From positions 1 to 41,257 of the forward strand of contig CANJJD010000023.1 in assembly GCA_947474645.1 (NCBI GenBank): a stretch of 41,257 nt of DNA, in the 5' to 3' direction. The translations under genes and the position numbers were made by a program. The notes below the pieces were generated by a model. The model saw nothing but the letters and a program-made list of their open reading frames with translations. It did no database searches and was not told where the DNA came from. The first letter of the stretch is position 1, and each line of letters opens with the position of its first letter. Positions 15,746 to 23,740 of this stretch are shown one piece after another. This DNA comes from Alphaproteobacteria bacterium (GTDB taxonomy: Bacteria; Pseudomonadota; Alphaproteobacteria; Micropepsales; Micropepsaceae).

Positions 15746-16099
15746 ATGCGTTTGCTTTTCGCCGCCGCCATCGCCGCCGCCGCCATTGCGCCCGCCCAGG
15801 CCGCCGACACCGCGCAGCAGGCCGCCATGACAAGCTGCGCCGCCACCTGGAAAACCATGCCGGCCGCCAACAAGGCCCAGACCAAGTACACCGACTATAT
15901 GAGCAGCTGCATGAAGGGGCCCGCGCCGGGCGCCAGCATGACCATGACCGCAAAGCCCGCAGGCACCGCCGCCAACGCCATGAAAATGACGGCGCCTGCG
16001 CCGGGCGCCAGCATGACGATGACCGCCAAGCCCGCCGCCTCGGCCGCCAACGCGATGAAGATGACGGCGCCCGCCGAAGCCGGCGGCGCGGCCAAGTGA
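15746..16099 (+). CDS. Secreted PsiF-like protein with tandem Met/Thr/Ala repeats
   Basis: The 117-residue protein starts after a good AGGAGG box (15736-15741). The signal peptide is LLFAAAIAAAAIAPAQAAD. Residues 25-57 (MTSCAATWK...YMSSCMKG) resemble one PsiF repeat with its two cysteines. Two nearly identical 25-residue repeats follow (15917-15991 and 15992-16066), each with PGASMTMTAKPA and NAMKMT, giving a Met-rich tail. Met-rich tails sometimes bind copper, but nothing here proves that. It ends before an intrinsic terminator. Confidence 0.75.
   Translation: MRLLFAAAIAAAAIAPAQAADTAQQAAMTSCAATWKTMPAANKAQTKYTDYMSSCMKGPAPGASMTMTAKPAGTAANAMKMTAPAPGASMTMTAKPAASAANAMKMTAPAEAGGAAK
15917..16066 (+). 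repeat. 75-bp in-frame tandem duplication
   Basis: Two direct copies, 15917-15991 and 15992-16066, encode the 25-residue units of the PsiF-like protein. They differ at only a handful of positions, mostly synonymous, with GT versus AS the main amino-acid change. This indicates a fairly recent duplication. Confidence 0.9.
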
Positions 16100-16177
16100 A
16101 GAAGCGGCAGGTCGCGGCTAAGGCCATGGCGGCGTGGCCACCTTGCTGTAGGCCGGGAGCGTCTGATTTACCGGGAA

Positions 16178-16215
16178 AAAACGGGCCCGCTTTGCAAGGC
16201 GAGCCCGTTTTCTTT
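16178..16215 (+). terminator. Intrinsic terminator after the PsiF-like gene
   Basis: Arms aaaacgggc (16178-16186) and gcccgtttt (16203-16211) form a hairpin followed by ctttat. It separates the upstream gene from tRNA-Arg. Confidence 0.75.
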
Positions 16216-16230
16216 ATAGCCAGCCCATCC

Positions 16231-16301
<71 letters not shown>

Positions 16302-16307
<6 letters not shown>

Positions 16308-16335
16308 TTTATTTGCCGGGGCAAATAAATGGCGC
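16302..16335. repeat. Perfect 16-bp inverted repeat at the tRNA-Arg 3' end
   Basis: Left arm gcgccatttatttgcc (16302-16317) includes the tRNA 3' end. After a 2-base spacer the exact complement follows (16320-16335). No T-tract follows, so it is not a standard terminator. The remaining stretch to 16476 holds no gene I can support. Confidence 0.85.
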
Positions 16336-16476
16336 CGCAAGCCCGCCCGCGCGTCAGCGACTTGAGGGCGGGCGCAGCCGGCAACAAACGCAAGTCTCAA
16401 AACAGTCCCACGGGCGCAAAGGAATGGCGCAGGCAAGCCGGTTGCGCAGCTTCCGCCTGCACCGCACAATCCGTTC

Positions 16477-18081
16477 ATGATCCTGCCCGAACTTCTCCTC
16501 ACCTTTGCCCTGCTCGCGATCACCGGCTTCGCCGCCCTGGCGGCGCGGCGCTGGAACATTCCGATTTCCATCTTCCTGGTGCTGTTGGGGCTGGGCATCA
16601 GCTTCCTGCCGGGCATGCCGCGCATCGAACTGAGCCCCGAACTGGTGCTGAGCCTGCTGTTGCCACCCCTGCTTTATCGCGCCGGGGTGCAGATGAGCTG
16701 GCGCGGCTTCAAGGACAACCTCCGGCCTATCCTGCTTCTGGCGGTAGGCGCGGTGATCTTCACCGCCGTGGCGGTGGCGGGGGTGTCCTATTACCTGCTC
16801 GGCCTGCCGCTGGCGGTGGGCTTTGTGCTGGGGGCGGTGGTGTCGCCGCCAGACGCGGTAGCGCCCATGGCGATCGCCCGCCGCTTTGCCTTGCCAAGCC
16901 GCGTCCTCACCATCCTGGAAGGCGAAGGGCTGGTGAACGACGCCACCGCCCTGATCCTGTTCAGCTTCGCGGTCGGCGCGGTCACCATGGGACGCACCTT
17001 CTCGCTGCCGGTGGCGACCGGCGAATTTCTGGTGATCGTGGCGGCCGAAATTCTTTGGGGGCTGGTGATCGGCTGGGGCGCCCTGGTCCTGCGCCGCTGG
17101 TCGAATGAACCGCGGGTGGAGATGGTGTTCGCGCTGCTGACGCCCTTCGCCGCCTTCTGGGTGCCCGAAAGCCTGGGCGGCTCAGGCGTGCTGGCCACCG
17201 TGGTCTGCGGCCTTTACGTCAGTTGGAACGGCCCGCGCTTCATCTCGCCGGCCACGCGGCTGCAGGGCTTCTTCGTCTGGGACCTGGTGATCTACCTGAT
17301 CGAGGGCCTGGTGTTCCTGATCACCGGCCTGCAGGCGCGCGTGATCGCCGACACGCTGGAGCTGTCGCAATGGAAAAGCCTGGCGCTGGCCTGCGCCCTG
17401 ATCTGCATTCTCATCATTGTGGTGCGATTCATCTGGGTGTTCACGGTGACCTATGTCACGCGGCTGATCCCCGCCCTGGCGCGGCACGATCCCTTGCCGC
17501 CATGGCAGGGCATTTTCATCGTCGCCTTTACCGGCATCCGGGGCGTGGTGTCGCTGGCGGCGGCGTTGTCCATTCCCCTGATGGCGGACGGCGCGCCCTT
17601 CCCCCATCGCGGCCTGCTGCTGCTGATCACTTTTTCGGTGATCCTGGTGGGCCAGGGCTTCACCCTGCCCTGGGTTATCCGGGCGCTGGGGATTGCCGAG
17701 CATGGCCGGCGCGAAGCCGACCGCGACAAGAAAAAAGAGATCAGCGCCCGGCTGGCCAGCATAGACGCGGCGCTGGCCCGGCTGGATTCGCTGGAAGGCG
17801 CGGTGGCGGCGCCCGAAACCGTATCGGCGCTGCGGCGGCGCAACGAAGACCGCCGCGCCTATTTCGTCGCCGCCTGCCAGGACCTGGGCACCGGCGATAT
17901 CAGCAATGCCAGCGCAGCGCTGCAGCTTCAGTTCCTGGATGCCGAGCGCGCCAGCATCGCCGACCTCTATTACCGCAGCGAGATCAGCGACGATGCCCGC
18001 CGCCGGATCGAGCGGGAGCTGGATTTGGAAGACTCCCGCATCCGCCACAGCGCCGAAAGTGGCGCCGCCCGGGCGCTTTAG
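16477..18081 (+). CDS. CPA1-family Na+/H+ antiporter (NhaP/YjcE-like)
   Basis: The 534-residue protein has about 12 transmembrane helices (residues 1-410) and a cytoplasmic C-terminal helical domain (about 415-534). The CPA1 signature residues are present: GAVVSPPDAVAPMAIARR, where the Asp binds the ion, and LEGEGLVNDATALILFSFAVG with the conserved Asn-Asp. FTGIRGVVSLAAALSIP in a late helix is also typical. It would exchange protons for Na+ (or K+) for pH and salt homeostasis. The final residues overlap the convergent MaoC gene by 4 bp. Confidence 0.93.
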   Translation: MILPELLLTFALLAITGFAALAARRWNIPISIFLVLLGLGISFLPGMPRIELSPELVLSLLLPPLLYRAGVQMSWRGFKDNLRPILLLAVGAVIFTAVAVAGVSYYLLGLPLAVGFVLGAVVSPPDAVAPMAIARRFALPSRVLTILEGEGLVNDATALILFSFAVGAVTMGRTFSLPVATGEFLVIVAAEILWGLVIGWGALVLRRWSNEPRVEMVFALLTPFAAFWVPESLGGSGVLATVVCGLYVSWNGPRFISPATRLQGFFVWDLVIYLIEGLVFLITGLQARVIADTLELSQWKSLALACALICILIIVVRFIWVFTVTYVTRLIPALARHDPLPPWQGIFIVAFTGIRGVVSLAAALSIPLMADGAPFPHRGLLLLITFSVILVGQGFTLPWVIRALGIAEHGRREADRDKKKEISARLASIDAALARLDSLEGAVAAPETVSALRRRNEDRRAYFVAACQDLGTGDISNASAALQLQFLDAERASIADLYYRSEISDDARRRIERELDLEDSRIRHSAESGAARAL

Positions 18082-18524
18082 GCGGGCTTCCGCCAAACCA
18101 GCATCTTGCTGGTAAGGATCTGCACCACTTCGCCGCGCTGGTTCTTGGTCTCGCTGCGAACCGTGATCATGCCGCGCCCCGGCTTGGAGCGGGACGGCGT
18201 CACGGCCAGGATTTCACTCTCCACCTGCAGCACGTCGCCCGGACGGGTGGGACGCGGCCAGGTGATTTCCCCGCCGGCGCCGATCAGTCCGCCGGCGATC
18301 GGCATGCCGCTTTTGACCAGCAGCGCCATGGTGATGGAGGCGGTGTGCCAGCCCGAGGCAGCCAGGCCCTGGAAGAAGCTCTTGTCGGCATCCTCTTCGC
18401 TGAGATGGAAGGGCTGGGGATCGAAGCGCGCCGCGAACGCCTTGATCTGGGCGGAGTCCAGCGCATGGGTGGCGCTGGTGAAGCGCTGGCCTACCGCGAA
18501 GTCTTCGAGATGGAGCCCGTTCAT
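18078..18524 (-). CDS. MaoC-family (R)-hydratase/dehydratase-like protein
   Basis: The 148-residue single hot-dog domain starts MNGLHLEDFAVGQRF, a typical MaoC opening. The hydratase-2 active-site region reads FAARFDPQPFHLSEEDA, with Asp and His in place, followed by FFQGLAASGWHTASI. Later GGEITWPRPTRPGDVLQVESEI is also standard. It probably hydrates an enoyl-CoA or a related thioester; the substrate is unknown. Confidence 0.9.
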   Translation of the reverse strand: MNGLHLEDFAVGQRFTSATHALDSAQIKAFAARFDPQPFHLSEEDADKSFFQGLAASGWHTASITMALLVKSGMPIAGGLIGAGGEITWPRPTRPGDVLQVESEILAVTPSRSKPGRGMITVRSETKNQRGEVVQILTSKMLVWRKPA

Positions 18525-18669
18525 CCGCCCATGCTAGGCGGCGACCGATGCTTTTGCCACCGCCTGCCTGTCACAAAAGAATTGATTTTCGGAACAAAGC
18601 CAGCGCTCGCGCATTGGCCCGTAGACGCGTAGAGTTTTTGCGCCCTCATATCACCATGGAGTGAACGAC

Positions 18670-19077
18670 ATGGCTGCGAAGAAAAAGAAGAAAGCGAAGA
18701 AGGCGGCGAAGCCCGCCAAGGCCAAAAAGGCCCCCGCGAAGAAATCGAAGGCGGTAAAGAAGACTGCCAGGAAGACCGGAGCGACAAAAAAGAAGGCCAA
18801 GAAGTCTTCGCCCAAAAAACCCGTAAAGGCCGCCGCCAAGAAGGCGCCGGTCAAGAAGGCCAAGAAGAAAACCGCCAAGAAGAAGCAGATTGTGGGCGAA
18901 GGCGATTACGCCGCCTCGCGCAGCTTCCTCAAGGACCAGTCCAGCTTTGTTGAAAAGAACAGGGCCAACATCCCGGCCATGGGCCGGGACGCCGAAAAGG
19001 CGCTGGACGGCCCCGAAGGCAACGCGCTGCGTGATGCCGAAGCCGAGGCTGCCGGGCGCTCCCGCGACACGTTCTAA
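18670..19077 (+). CDS. Histone-H1-like lysine-rich protein with a conserved C-terminal segment
   Basis: The 135-residue protein has residues 1-76 composed almost only of Lys, Ala, Pro, Ser and Thr (MAAKKKKKAKKAAKPAKAKK...), like bacterial H1/HU-tail proteins. A non-repetitive acidic segment follows: GEGDYAASRSFLKDQSSFVE, then IPAMGRDAEKALDGPEGNAL. The ATG at 18670 was chosen because GGAG (18658-18661) lies 8 bases ahead; an in-frame GTG at 18661 is possible. The basic part should bind DNA or RNA. A strong terminator follows. The 145 bp upstream show no other gene. Confidence 0.85.
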   Translation: MAAKKKKKAKKAAKPAKAKKAPAKKSKAVKKTARKTGATKKKAKKSSPKKPVKAAAKKAPVKKAKKKTAKKKQIVGEGDYAASRSFLKDQSSFVEKNRANIPAMGRDAEKALDGPEGNALRDAEAEAAGRSRDTF

Positions 19078-19091
19078 GCAATTCTAAAATG

Positions 19092-19127
19092 AAAAAGGCC
19101 GCGACCCTCACGAGTCGCGGCCTTTTT
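19092..19127. terminator. Strong intrinsic terminator
   Basis: Perfect 14-bp arms (aaaaaggccgcgac and its complement) around an 8-base loop, with A- and T-runs at both ends. It ends the histone-like transcript and can work for the opposite strand too. Confidence 0.9.
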
Positions 19128-19152
19128 GTTTGTATACAGCGCGCTTACTTGG

Positions 19153-19258
19153 CGGCAGGCTTGAAATCCAAGGCGCAGCCACGGAGCGTAGGCGCGAGCC
19201 GGAGCGACCAAAATAACGGCTGCGCCTGCTCGCTTCTAGACTTTAGGCTTGAAATCCA
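19153..19258. repeat. msrB 3'-end duplication enclosing a dispersed repeat
   Basis: The end of msrB (ggcttgaaatcca..gcgcagcc) occurs again just downstream of its stop, near 19158-19180, with two mismatches. Between the copies is a hairpin unit: ggcgcagcc and ggctgcgcc enclose a 32-bp core (19183-19214) that recurs, inverted and with two mismatches, at 33520-33551 in mnmG/rsmG. This looks like insertion of a REP-like unit with duplication of the gene end. Confidence 0.8.
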
Positions 19259-19613
19259 GCGCGCAGCCGTTCGTGCAGTAGCGCAGGCCCGTGGGTCCCG
19301 GGCCATCATTGAAGACATGGCCCAGATGGCCGCCGCACTTGGCGCAGTTGAACTCGGTGCGCACCATGCCGTGGCTGGTGTCGGTGGTGGTGGTGACCGC
19401 GCCGGGCTTGGTGTCCCAGAAGCTGGGCCAGCCGGTGCCGCTTTCAAACTTGGTATGGGCGTCGAACAGTTCGGCGCCGCAACCGGCACATTCGAACTCG
19501 CCGGGACGCTTTTCATTGTTCAGGGGGCTGGAACCGGGGCGTTCGGTGCCGCGCTCACGCAGCACCCGGTGCTGTTCCGGGGTCAGTTGGCGCTCTGTCT
19601 TGCTATCCGTCAT
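19236..19613 (-). CDS. msrB: Peptide methionine-R-sulfoxide reductase MsrB
   Basis: The 125-residue enzyme reduces methionine-R-sulfoxide in proteins. Two zinc-binding CxxC pairs are present (Cys42/Cys45 and Cys90/Cys93). The core GTGWPSFW is at 59-66, the segment HLGHVFNDGP at 96-105, and the catalytic Cys113 in LRYCTNGCALDF. A second cysteine, Cys117, may act in resolution. I chose MTDSKTERQL as start; a longer frame would add an odd 13-residue leader. Its 3' end has been copied downstream beside a repeat, and the alternative end there would read FKPAAK. Confidence 0.95.
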   Translation of the reverse strand: MTDSKTERQLTPEQHRVLRERGTERPGSSPLNNEKRPGEFECAGCGAELFDAHTKFESGTGWPSFWDTKPGAVTTTTDTSHGMVRTEFNCAKCGGHLGHVFNDGPGPTGLRYCTNGCALDFKPKV

Positions 19614-19688
19614 GGCGCTTTCCTTATCTTTTCCATACGCGGCAAGCGGCAAATGGTTACGCAGCGCCTTTGCTTCAAGGACTGGGCT

Positions 19689-20243
19689 TCAAGGACCGGT
19701 CGCGGCGACCATGGCCAGCATGCCGCTGAGCTGGCCGGTATTGCCGGAGGCAAAGCCGGTGTCATAGACCACATCGTCCACCTTCCAGCCCAGCGGCGTG
19801 GCCACCAGCAGCACCGTGTCGTGCCAGTTGGCGGGCTTTTCCGGCTTGCGGTTGGCGACGGTGGACGGAACATAGTTCAGCGCCACCGGACAGCGGGCGG
19901 TTTGGGCAGTGACCTGGCAGCCGCCCACTTTCCAGCTTGTCGCCCCTTCAAACCCCGAGGAGAAGATATCGCCTTCCAGCATGTTCGGCGCAGCGCCCCT
20001 TGCCTTGGCGGTCAGCCGCTCCTGGGCGGCGGCGGCCTGGACCAACTGCTTGTTGAGGCGAGGACTGAGCACGGCCGTATAACGCACCCGCGCCGTGGCG
20101 CCGGGAATGCCGCCATGGGCGCGCTGGGTATCATAGACCGCGTAAAAAGCTTCCACCGCAGCCGCCGGATCATTTGGCGCTTGCGCGAAGGCGGGCGCCG
20201 TCCCCGCCCACAGCAGCGCGGCAAGCAGGACGGGTTTGATCAT
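19689..20243 (-). CDS. Secreted DUF3828-like protein
   Basis: The 184-residue protein has a clear signal peptide (LLAALLWAGTAPAFAQA, cut near 21). The segment DPAAAVEAFYAVYD, then RYTAVLSPRLNKQLVQA and DIFSSGFEGATSW, resembles DUF3828 proteins of unknown function. There are two cysteines (GGCQVTAQTARCPV) that could form a disulfide in the periplasm. Its ATG overlaps the mscL stop (ATGA), so it is expressed with mscL. The family match is from pattern only. Confidence 0.7.
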   Translation of the reverse strand: MIKPVLLAALLWAGTAPAFAQAPNDPAAAVEAFYAVYDTQRAHGGIPGATARVRYTAVLSPRLNKQLVQAAAAQERLTAKARGAAPNMLEGDIFSSGFEGATSWKVGGCQVTAQTARCPVALNYVPSTVANRKPEKPANWHDTVLLVATPLGWKVDDVVYDTGFASGNTGQLSGMLAMVAATGP

Positions 20244-20662
20244 CGCGATTTCAGGCTGTCGCGAATTTCGCGCAGCAACAGCACTTCTTCAGATGGCGCG
20301 GGCGCGGCATCGGTGGCCGGCGTGGGCGCCACCAGCTTGTTGAGCTGGCGCAGCAGCATGAACAAGGCGAAGGCGACGATCAGGAAATTGATGCAGGCAT
20401 TGATGAACAGGCCATAGTTGAGGGTCACGGCCTTGGCGGCCTTGGCGGCGGCCAGCGTGTCCAGGGCGTGATCGCCCTTGAGCACGACAAAGAAATTGGC
20501 GAAATCCACCCCGCCCAGGGCCAGCCCGATCGGCGGCATGATGACGTCCGTAACCAGCGAATTGACGATGCCGGTGAAGGAGGCGCCGATGATCACACCG
20601 ACCGCCAGGTCCACGACATTGCCGCGCATGGCGAATTTCTTGAATTCGGTAATCAGGGACAA
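20240..20662 (-). CDS. mscL: Large-conductance mechanosensitive channel MscL
   Basis: The 140-residue protein has the MscL N-terminus EFKKFAMRGNVVDLAVGVIIG, where the pore helix is packed, then FTGIVNSLVTDVIMPPIGLAL. A periplasmic loop and TM2 (NACINFLIVAFALFMLLRQL) follow, and the C-terminal helical bundle ends LLLREIRDSLKSR. It relieves hypo-osmotic pressure. It is followed by the DUF3828-like gene with 4-bp overlap. Confidence 0.97.
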   Translation of the reverse strand: MSLITEFKKFAMRGNVVDLAVGVIIGASFTGIVNSLVTDVIMPPIGLALGGVDFANFFVVLKGDHALDTLAAAKAAKAVTLNYGLFINACINFLIVAFALFMLLRQLNKLVAPTPATDAAPAPSEEVLLLREIRDSLKSR

Positions 20663-20736
20663 GGCTGGCTCCCACCTGTGAAATGCGTCCGGCGAAGCTA
20701 ATCGCGCGGCGCGCCTTCAACAAGGTCCGAGGCGGG

Positions 20737-21429
20737 TCAGGCCAGCTTGGCGCCCGCCATGGCGCCGGCCGGCAGCCGCAGGCGAAAGGTGAGGCCGAAA
20801 TGGGTGGACTCGATCTCCAGGTCGGCGCCGATTTCCCCCGCCAGGCTGCGCATCACCTTGAAGCCCATGCCGCCGCCGGCGGGATCGAAACCTTCCGGCA
20901 GGCCAACGCCGTCATCGCTGATGGACAGCGCCAGGCGGCCATCGGCGGCCGGGCTGCAATCCACCGTGATCACCAGCGGCACGCCCGCGGGATGGGCATG
21001 CTTCATGGCGTTGATGAAGGCTTCGCACAGGATGAGGATGATGGGCTGGATCTGGCGCATCAAGACGATGCAGTCGCCGCCGGTATGAACCACCCGCACC
21101 GCCTGTTCCGGCGAGGACAGCGCCGCGACCAGCGCATGGGTGACTTCTTCCAGGTGCGGCTTGAGGCTGACCGCGCCTTCGGAGCCGGTGTGGGACAGGA
21201 TGCGGTGAAGCTGGCTGATGGTGTTGATACGGGCCGCCACGCCGTCCAGGAGCTGGCGCACCTGGGCGCTGCTGAGGCTTTCATCGGCCTTTTTCACCGC
21301 GACGGCCTGCATGCGGATCATGCTGACCAACAGGGTCAGGCTGTTGGCGATGCGGTGATTGGCTTCGGCGACCAGGTCGGTCGGGGGCATCTGAAGGGTG
21401 TGCTGGCTTTGGGCGAGGGCGGCATCCAT
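20737..21429 (-). CDS. Soluble HisKA_2-type sensor histidine kinase without a sensor domain
   Basis: The 230-residue protein has the HisKA_2 phospho-acceptor helix EANHRIANSLTLLVSMIRMQ with His25. The second dimerisation helix carries ISQLHRIL. The HATPase domain has ILCEAFINAMKHAHP (N-box), ISDDGVGLPEGF and GGGMGFKVMRSLAG. No PAS, GAF or membrane part precedes it, so it must take its signal from a partner. HisKA_2 kinases commonly feed the alphaproteobacterial general stress response, but no PhyR/EcfG gene is in the window. A strong GGAGGG box precedes the ATG. Confidence 0.88.
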   Translation of the reverse strand: MDAALAQSQHTLQMPPTDLVAEANHRIANSLTLLVSMIRMQAVAVKKADESLSSAQVRQLLDGVAARINTISQLHRILSHTGSEGAVSLKPHLEEVTHALVAALSSPEQAVRVVHTGGDCIVLMRQIQPIILILCEAFINAMKHAHPAGVPLVITVDCSPAADGRLALSISDDGVGLPEGFDPAGGGMGFKVMRSLAGEIGADLEIESTHFGLTFRLRLPAGAMAGAKLA

Positions 21430-21582
21430 TGAGGTGACCCTCCTTTCGCGTCCTTCTAGCGCCTTCCAACAGAGCTATTCAACTAAATTCTTTAGCGATA
21501 TCAATGACTTAAGTTAGTAATCGCCTACTTTGGTACCAAGAACGGTCTTGCAGGCAGGAACTAAAGCTCCCTACATTCGCTT

Positions 21583-21620
21583 CTATGGGTATAGGGCCCA
21601 TAGTGAGTAACTTACTCACT
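21583..21620. promoter_or_regulatory. Two adjacent palindromes, candidate operator of the RHH gene
   Basis: ctatggg/cccatag (21583-21603, 7-bp arms) overlaps agtgagtaa-c-ttactcact (21602-21620, 9-bp perfect arms). They sit 45-80 bases before the RHH gene start in the 235-bp intergenic stretch 21430-21664, which is lower in GC and holds no other gene. Ribbon-helix-helix proteins often repress themselves through such sites; this is inference. Confidence 0.5.
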
Positions 21621-21664
21621 CGTTTGTTTTCGCTAACACTTTGATTTGAAAGGGGGTTGCTGCC

Positions 21665-21913
21665 ATGAACGATTTGACGCGCGGTGAGCGCCTTCAGATC
21701 ATGCTGACCGGCGAGGAGCTGGAAGCCCTGGACAATTGGCGCTTTGCCAAGCGCATGCCCAGCCGGGCCGCCGCTGTGCGCGAGCTGCTCAAACGGGGCC
21801 TGGCGGCCGAGGGCTTTGCGGTGGCCGATGGCGGCAGCAAATCCGAGGATTTCGGCGTCACCGGCACCTCCTCCTCCTCGCCCGGCCGCGACGGCAAGGC
21901 GACCGGCAAATAG
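21665..21913 (+). CDS. Ribbon-helix-helix (CopG-like) protein
   Basis: The 82-residue protein has an N-terminal RHH domain (residues 1-48): GERLQIMLTGEELEALDNWRFAKRMPSRAAAVRELLKRGLAAEG, with the strand-helix-helix pattern. A disordered Gly/Ser tail follows. A GAAAGGGGG stretch lies a few bases before the ATG. RHH proteins bind DNA as dimers; no toxin partner follows, so it is a single regulator rather than an obvious antitoxin. It is followed by rpmI after 126 bp. Confidence 0.85.
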   Translation: MNDLTRGERLQIMLTGEELEALDNWRFAKRMPSRAAAVRELLKRGLAAEGFAVADGGSKSEDFGVTGTSSSSPGRDGKATGK

Positions 21914-22039
21914 CCCTTTTCGGGCTTGCGCCGGGCCGTTTGCCCTTATAGAAACCGCGCTCTTTCGAGTGGCCCGGCCGGACATGCCGTGGCGGCTCCA
22001 AACGCGACCTGGGCGTAACGCCCTCTAAGGAAAAGCAAA

Positions 22040-22246
22040 ATGTCCAAGATGAAGACCAAGTCGGGCGCCAAGAAGCGCTTCAAAATCACGGCCAAGGGCA
22101 AGATCAAGACCCACCAGGTCGGCAAGCGCCACCGGTTGATCAACAATTCGCCGGCGCGTACGCGCGATCTGCGCGGCATGGACGCCCTGTCCGTGTCGGA
22201 AACCCGGCGCGTAAAGCGCTGGATGCCGTATGGCGGGGGAATCTAA
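22040..22246 (+). CDS. rpmI: 50S ribosomal protein L35
   Basis: The 68-residue bL35 has the conserved start [20 protein letters not shown], then [18 protein letters not shown] and the end [11 protein letters not shown]. The length is normal. It is followed by rplT after 2 bp, the universal pair. infC, often upstream, is not here. Confidence 0.97.
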   Translation: MSKMKTKSGAKKRFKITAKGKIKTHQVGKRHRLINNSPARTRDLRGMDALSVSETRRVKRWMPYGGGI

Positions 22247-22248
22247 CC

Positions 22249-22599
22249 ATGAGCCGTACACCCCGTTCCGTTCCGTCACGCGCCCGCCGCAACAAGGTCC
22301 TGAAGCAAGCCAAGGGCATGCGCGGCCGCCGCAAGAACAACATCACCACGGCCAATGCCGCGGTCGATAAGGCGCTGCAGCACAACTATATCGGCCGCAA
22401 GGAGCGCAAGCGTAACTTCCGCGCCTTGTGGATCCAGCGCATCAACGCCGCCGTGCGCGAGCATGGCCTCACCTACAGCCGATTTATCGCCGGGCTCGCC
22501 GGCGCCGGGATCGTGGTGGACCGCAAGGTCCTGTCCGATCTGGCGATCCACGAGCCCGCCGCGTTCAAGGCTCTGGTGGATCAGGCGTCGAAAGCCTAA
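22249..22599 (+). CDS. rplT: 50S ribosomal protein L20
   Basis: The 116-residue bL20 has [26 protein letters not shown] N-terminus, then [37 protein letters not shown] and [21 protein letters not shown]20 binds 23S rRNA early in 50S assembly and in some bacteria autoregulates its operon. It is followed by pheS after 61 bp that contain a hairpin. Confidence 0.98.
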   Translation: MSRTPRSVPSRARRNKVLKQAKGMRGRRKNNITTANAAVDKALQHNYIGRKERKRNFRALWIQRINAAVREHGLTYSRFIAGLAGAGIVVDRKVLSDLAIHEPAAFKALVDQASKA

Positions 22600-22660
22600 G
22601 CAAAACTCCATCCGGGCGAATCAGGGGCGGTGCCCCTGATGCCTTCTCTCCGGAGTTTGC
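22600..22660 (+). promoter_or_regulatory. rplT-pheS intergenic hairpin
   Basis: A 9-bp stem atcaggggc/gcccctgat (22620-22640, loop ggt) is nested in an outer imperfect repeat gcaaaactcc/ggagtttgc that brackets the region and includes the pheS ribosome-binding site (ccggag). The outer stem could mask that site. No poly-T follows, so it is not a simple terminator. Confidence 0.45.
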
Positions 22661-23740
22661 ATGACCGATATCGCCGCCCTTCAGTCCGACATACTGGCGC
22701 AGATTTCTGCCGCGGCCGATGAAGCCGCGCTGGAAGCCGCGCGCGTCGGCACCCTTGGCAAGAAGGGTTCGGTCAGCGCGCTGCTGGCCACCATGGGCAA
22801 GCTCACGCCGGAAGAGCGCAAGACCCAGGGCCCGCTGTTCAACGGCTTGCGCGATACCGTCACCGAAGCCATCGCCGCCCGCAAAAGCCAGTTGGGCGAT
22901 GCGGAGCTGGATGCGCGGCTGGCGGGCGAGACGTTGGACGTCACCCTGCCCGCGCGTTCCGAAAACAGCGGCACCATCCATCCCATCAGCCAGGTACTGG
23001 ACGAAGTCGTCGCCATCTTCGCCGAGCTGGGCTTCGGTGTCGCCGAAGGTCCGGACGTGGAGTTCGACGATTACAACTTCACCAAACTGAACATTCCGCC
23101 CGACCATCCTGCCCGCCAGATGCAGGACACGTTCTACGTCGCGCCGCAGGCCGACGGCTCGAGCCATGTGCTGCGCACCCACACCTCGCCGGTGCAGGTG
23201 CGCACCATGCTGAACACCAAGCCGCCGATCCGCATCATCTCGCCGGGCCGCACCTATCGCGTGGACAGCGACGCCACCCATTCGCCCATGTTCCACCAGG
23301 TCGAAGCGCTGGTGGTGGACAAGGGCATTCACCTGGGCCACCTGAAATGGACGGTGGAGCAGTTCTGCAAAGCCTTCTTCGAGATCGACCAGATCGAGCT
23401 GCGCGCCCGCCCCAGCTTTTTCCCATTCACCGAGCCGTCGCTGGAATGGGACATGCGCTGCGACCGCAGCGTGCCGGGCAAGATCACTTTCGGGACCGGC
23501 AATGACTGGCTGGAGCTGGGCGGCTCGGGCATGGTCCATCGCAAGGTGCTGGAGAATTGCGGCATCGATGCCGGCCAATATTCCGGCTTTGCCTTCGGCT
23601 TCGGCCTGGACCGCATGGCGATGCTGAAATACGGCATGCCCGACATTCGCAGCTTCTTTGAATCGGACCTGCGCTGGCTGAAGCATTACGGCTTCCAGCC
23701 GCTGGATATTCCCACGCTTGATGGTGGGCTCAGCCGATGA
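22661..23740 (+). CDS. pheS: Phenylalanyl-tRNA synthetase alpha subunit
   Basis: The 359-residue class II synthetase alpha chain has an N-terminal coiled-coil (residues 1-85). The catalytic core includes [19 protein letters not shown], motif 2 [33 protein letters not shown], and motif 3 [17 protein letters not shown]. It charges tRNA-Phe with PheT as an alpha2-beta2 tetramer. It overlaps pheT by 4 bp (ATGA). Confidence 0.98.
   Translation: MTDIAALQSDILAQISAAADEAALEAARVGTLGKKGSVSALLATMGKLTPEERKTQGPLFNGLRDTVTEAIAARKSQLGDAELDARLAGETLDVTLPARSENSGTIHPISQVLDEVVAIFAELGFGVAEGPDVEFDDYNFTKLNIPPDHPARQMQDTFYVAPQADGSSHVLRTHTSPVQVRTMLNTKPPIRIISPGRTYRVDSDATHSPMFHQVEALVVDKGIHLGHLKWTVEQFCKAFFEIDQIELRARPSFFPFTEPSLEWDMRCDRSVPGKITFGTGNDWLELGGSGMVHRKVLENCGIDAGQYSGFAFGFGLDRMAMLKYGMPDIRSFFESDLRWLKHYGFQPLDIPTLDGGLSR

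Noticed and set aside
21665..21913. Toxin-antitoxin module for the RHH protein
   Set aside because: No toxin-like gene is adjacent; rpmI follows.
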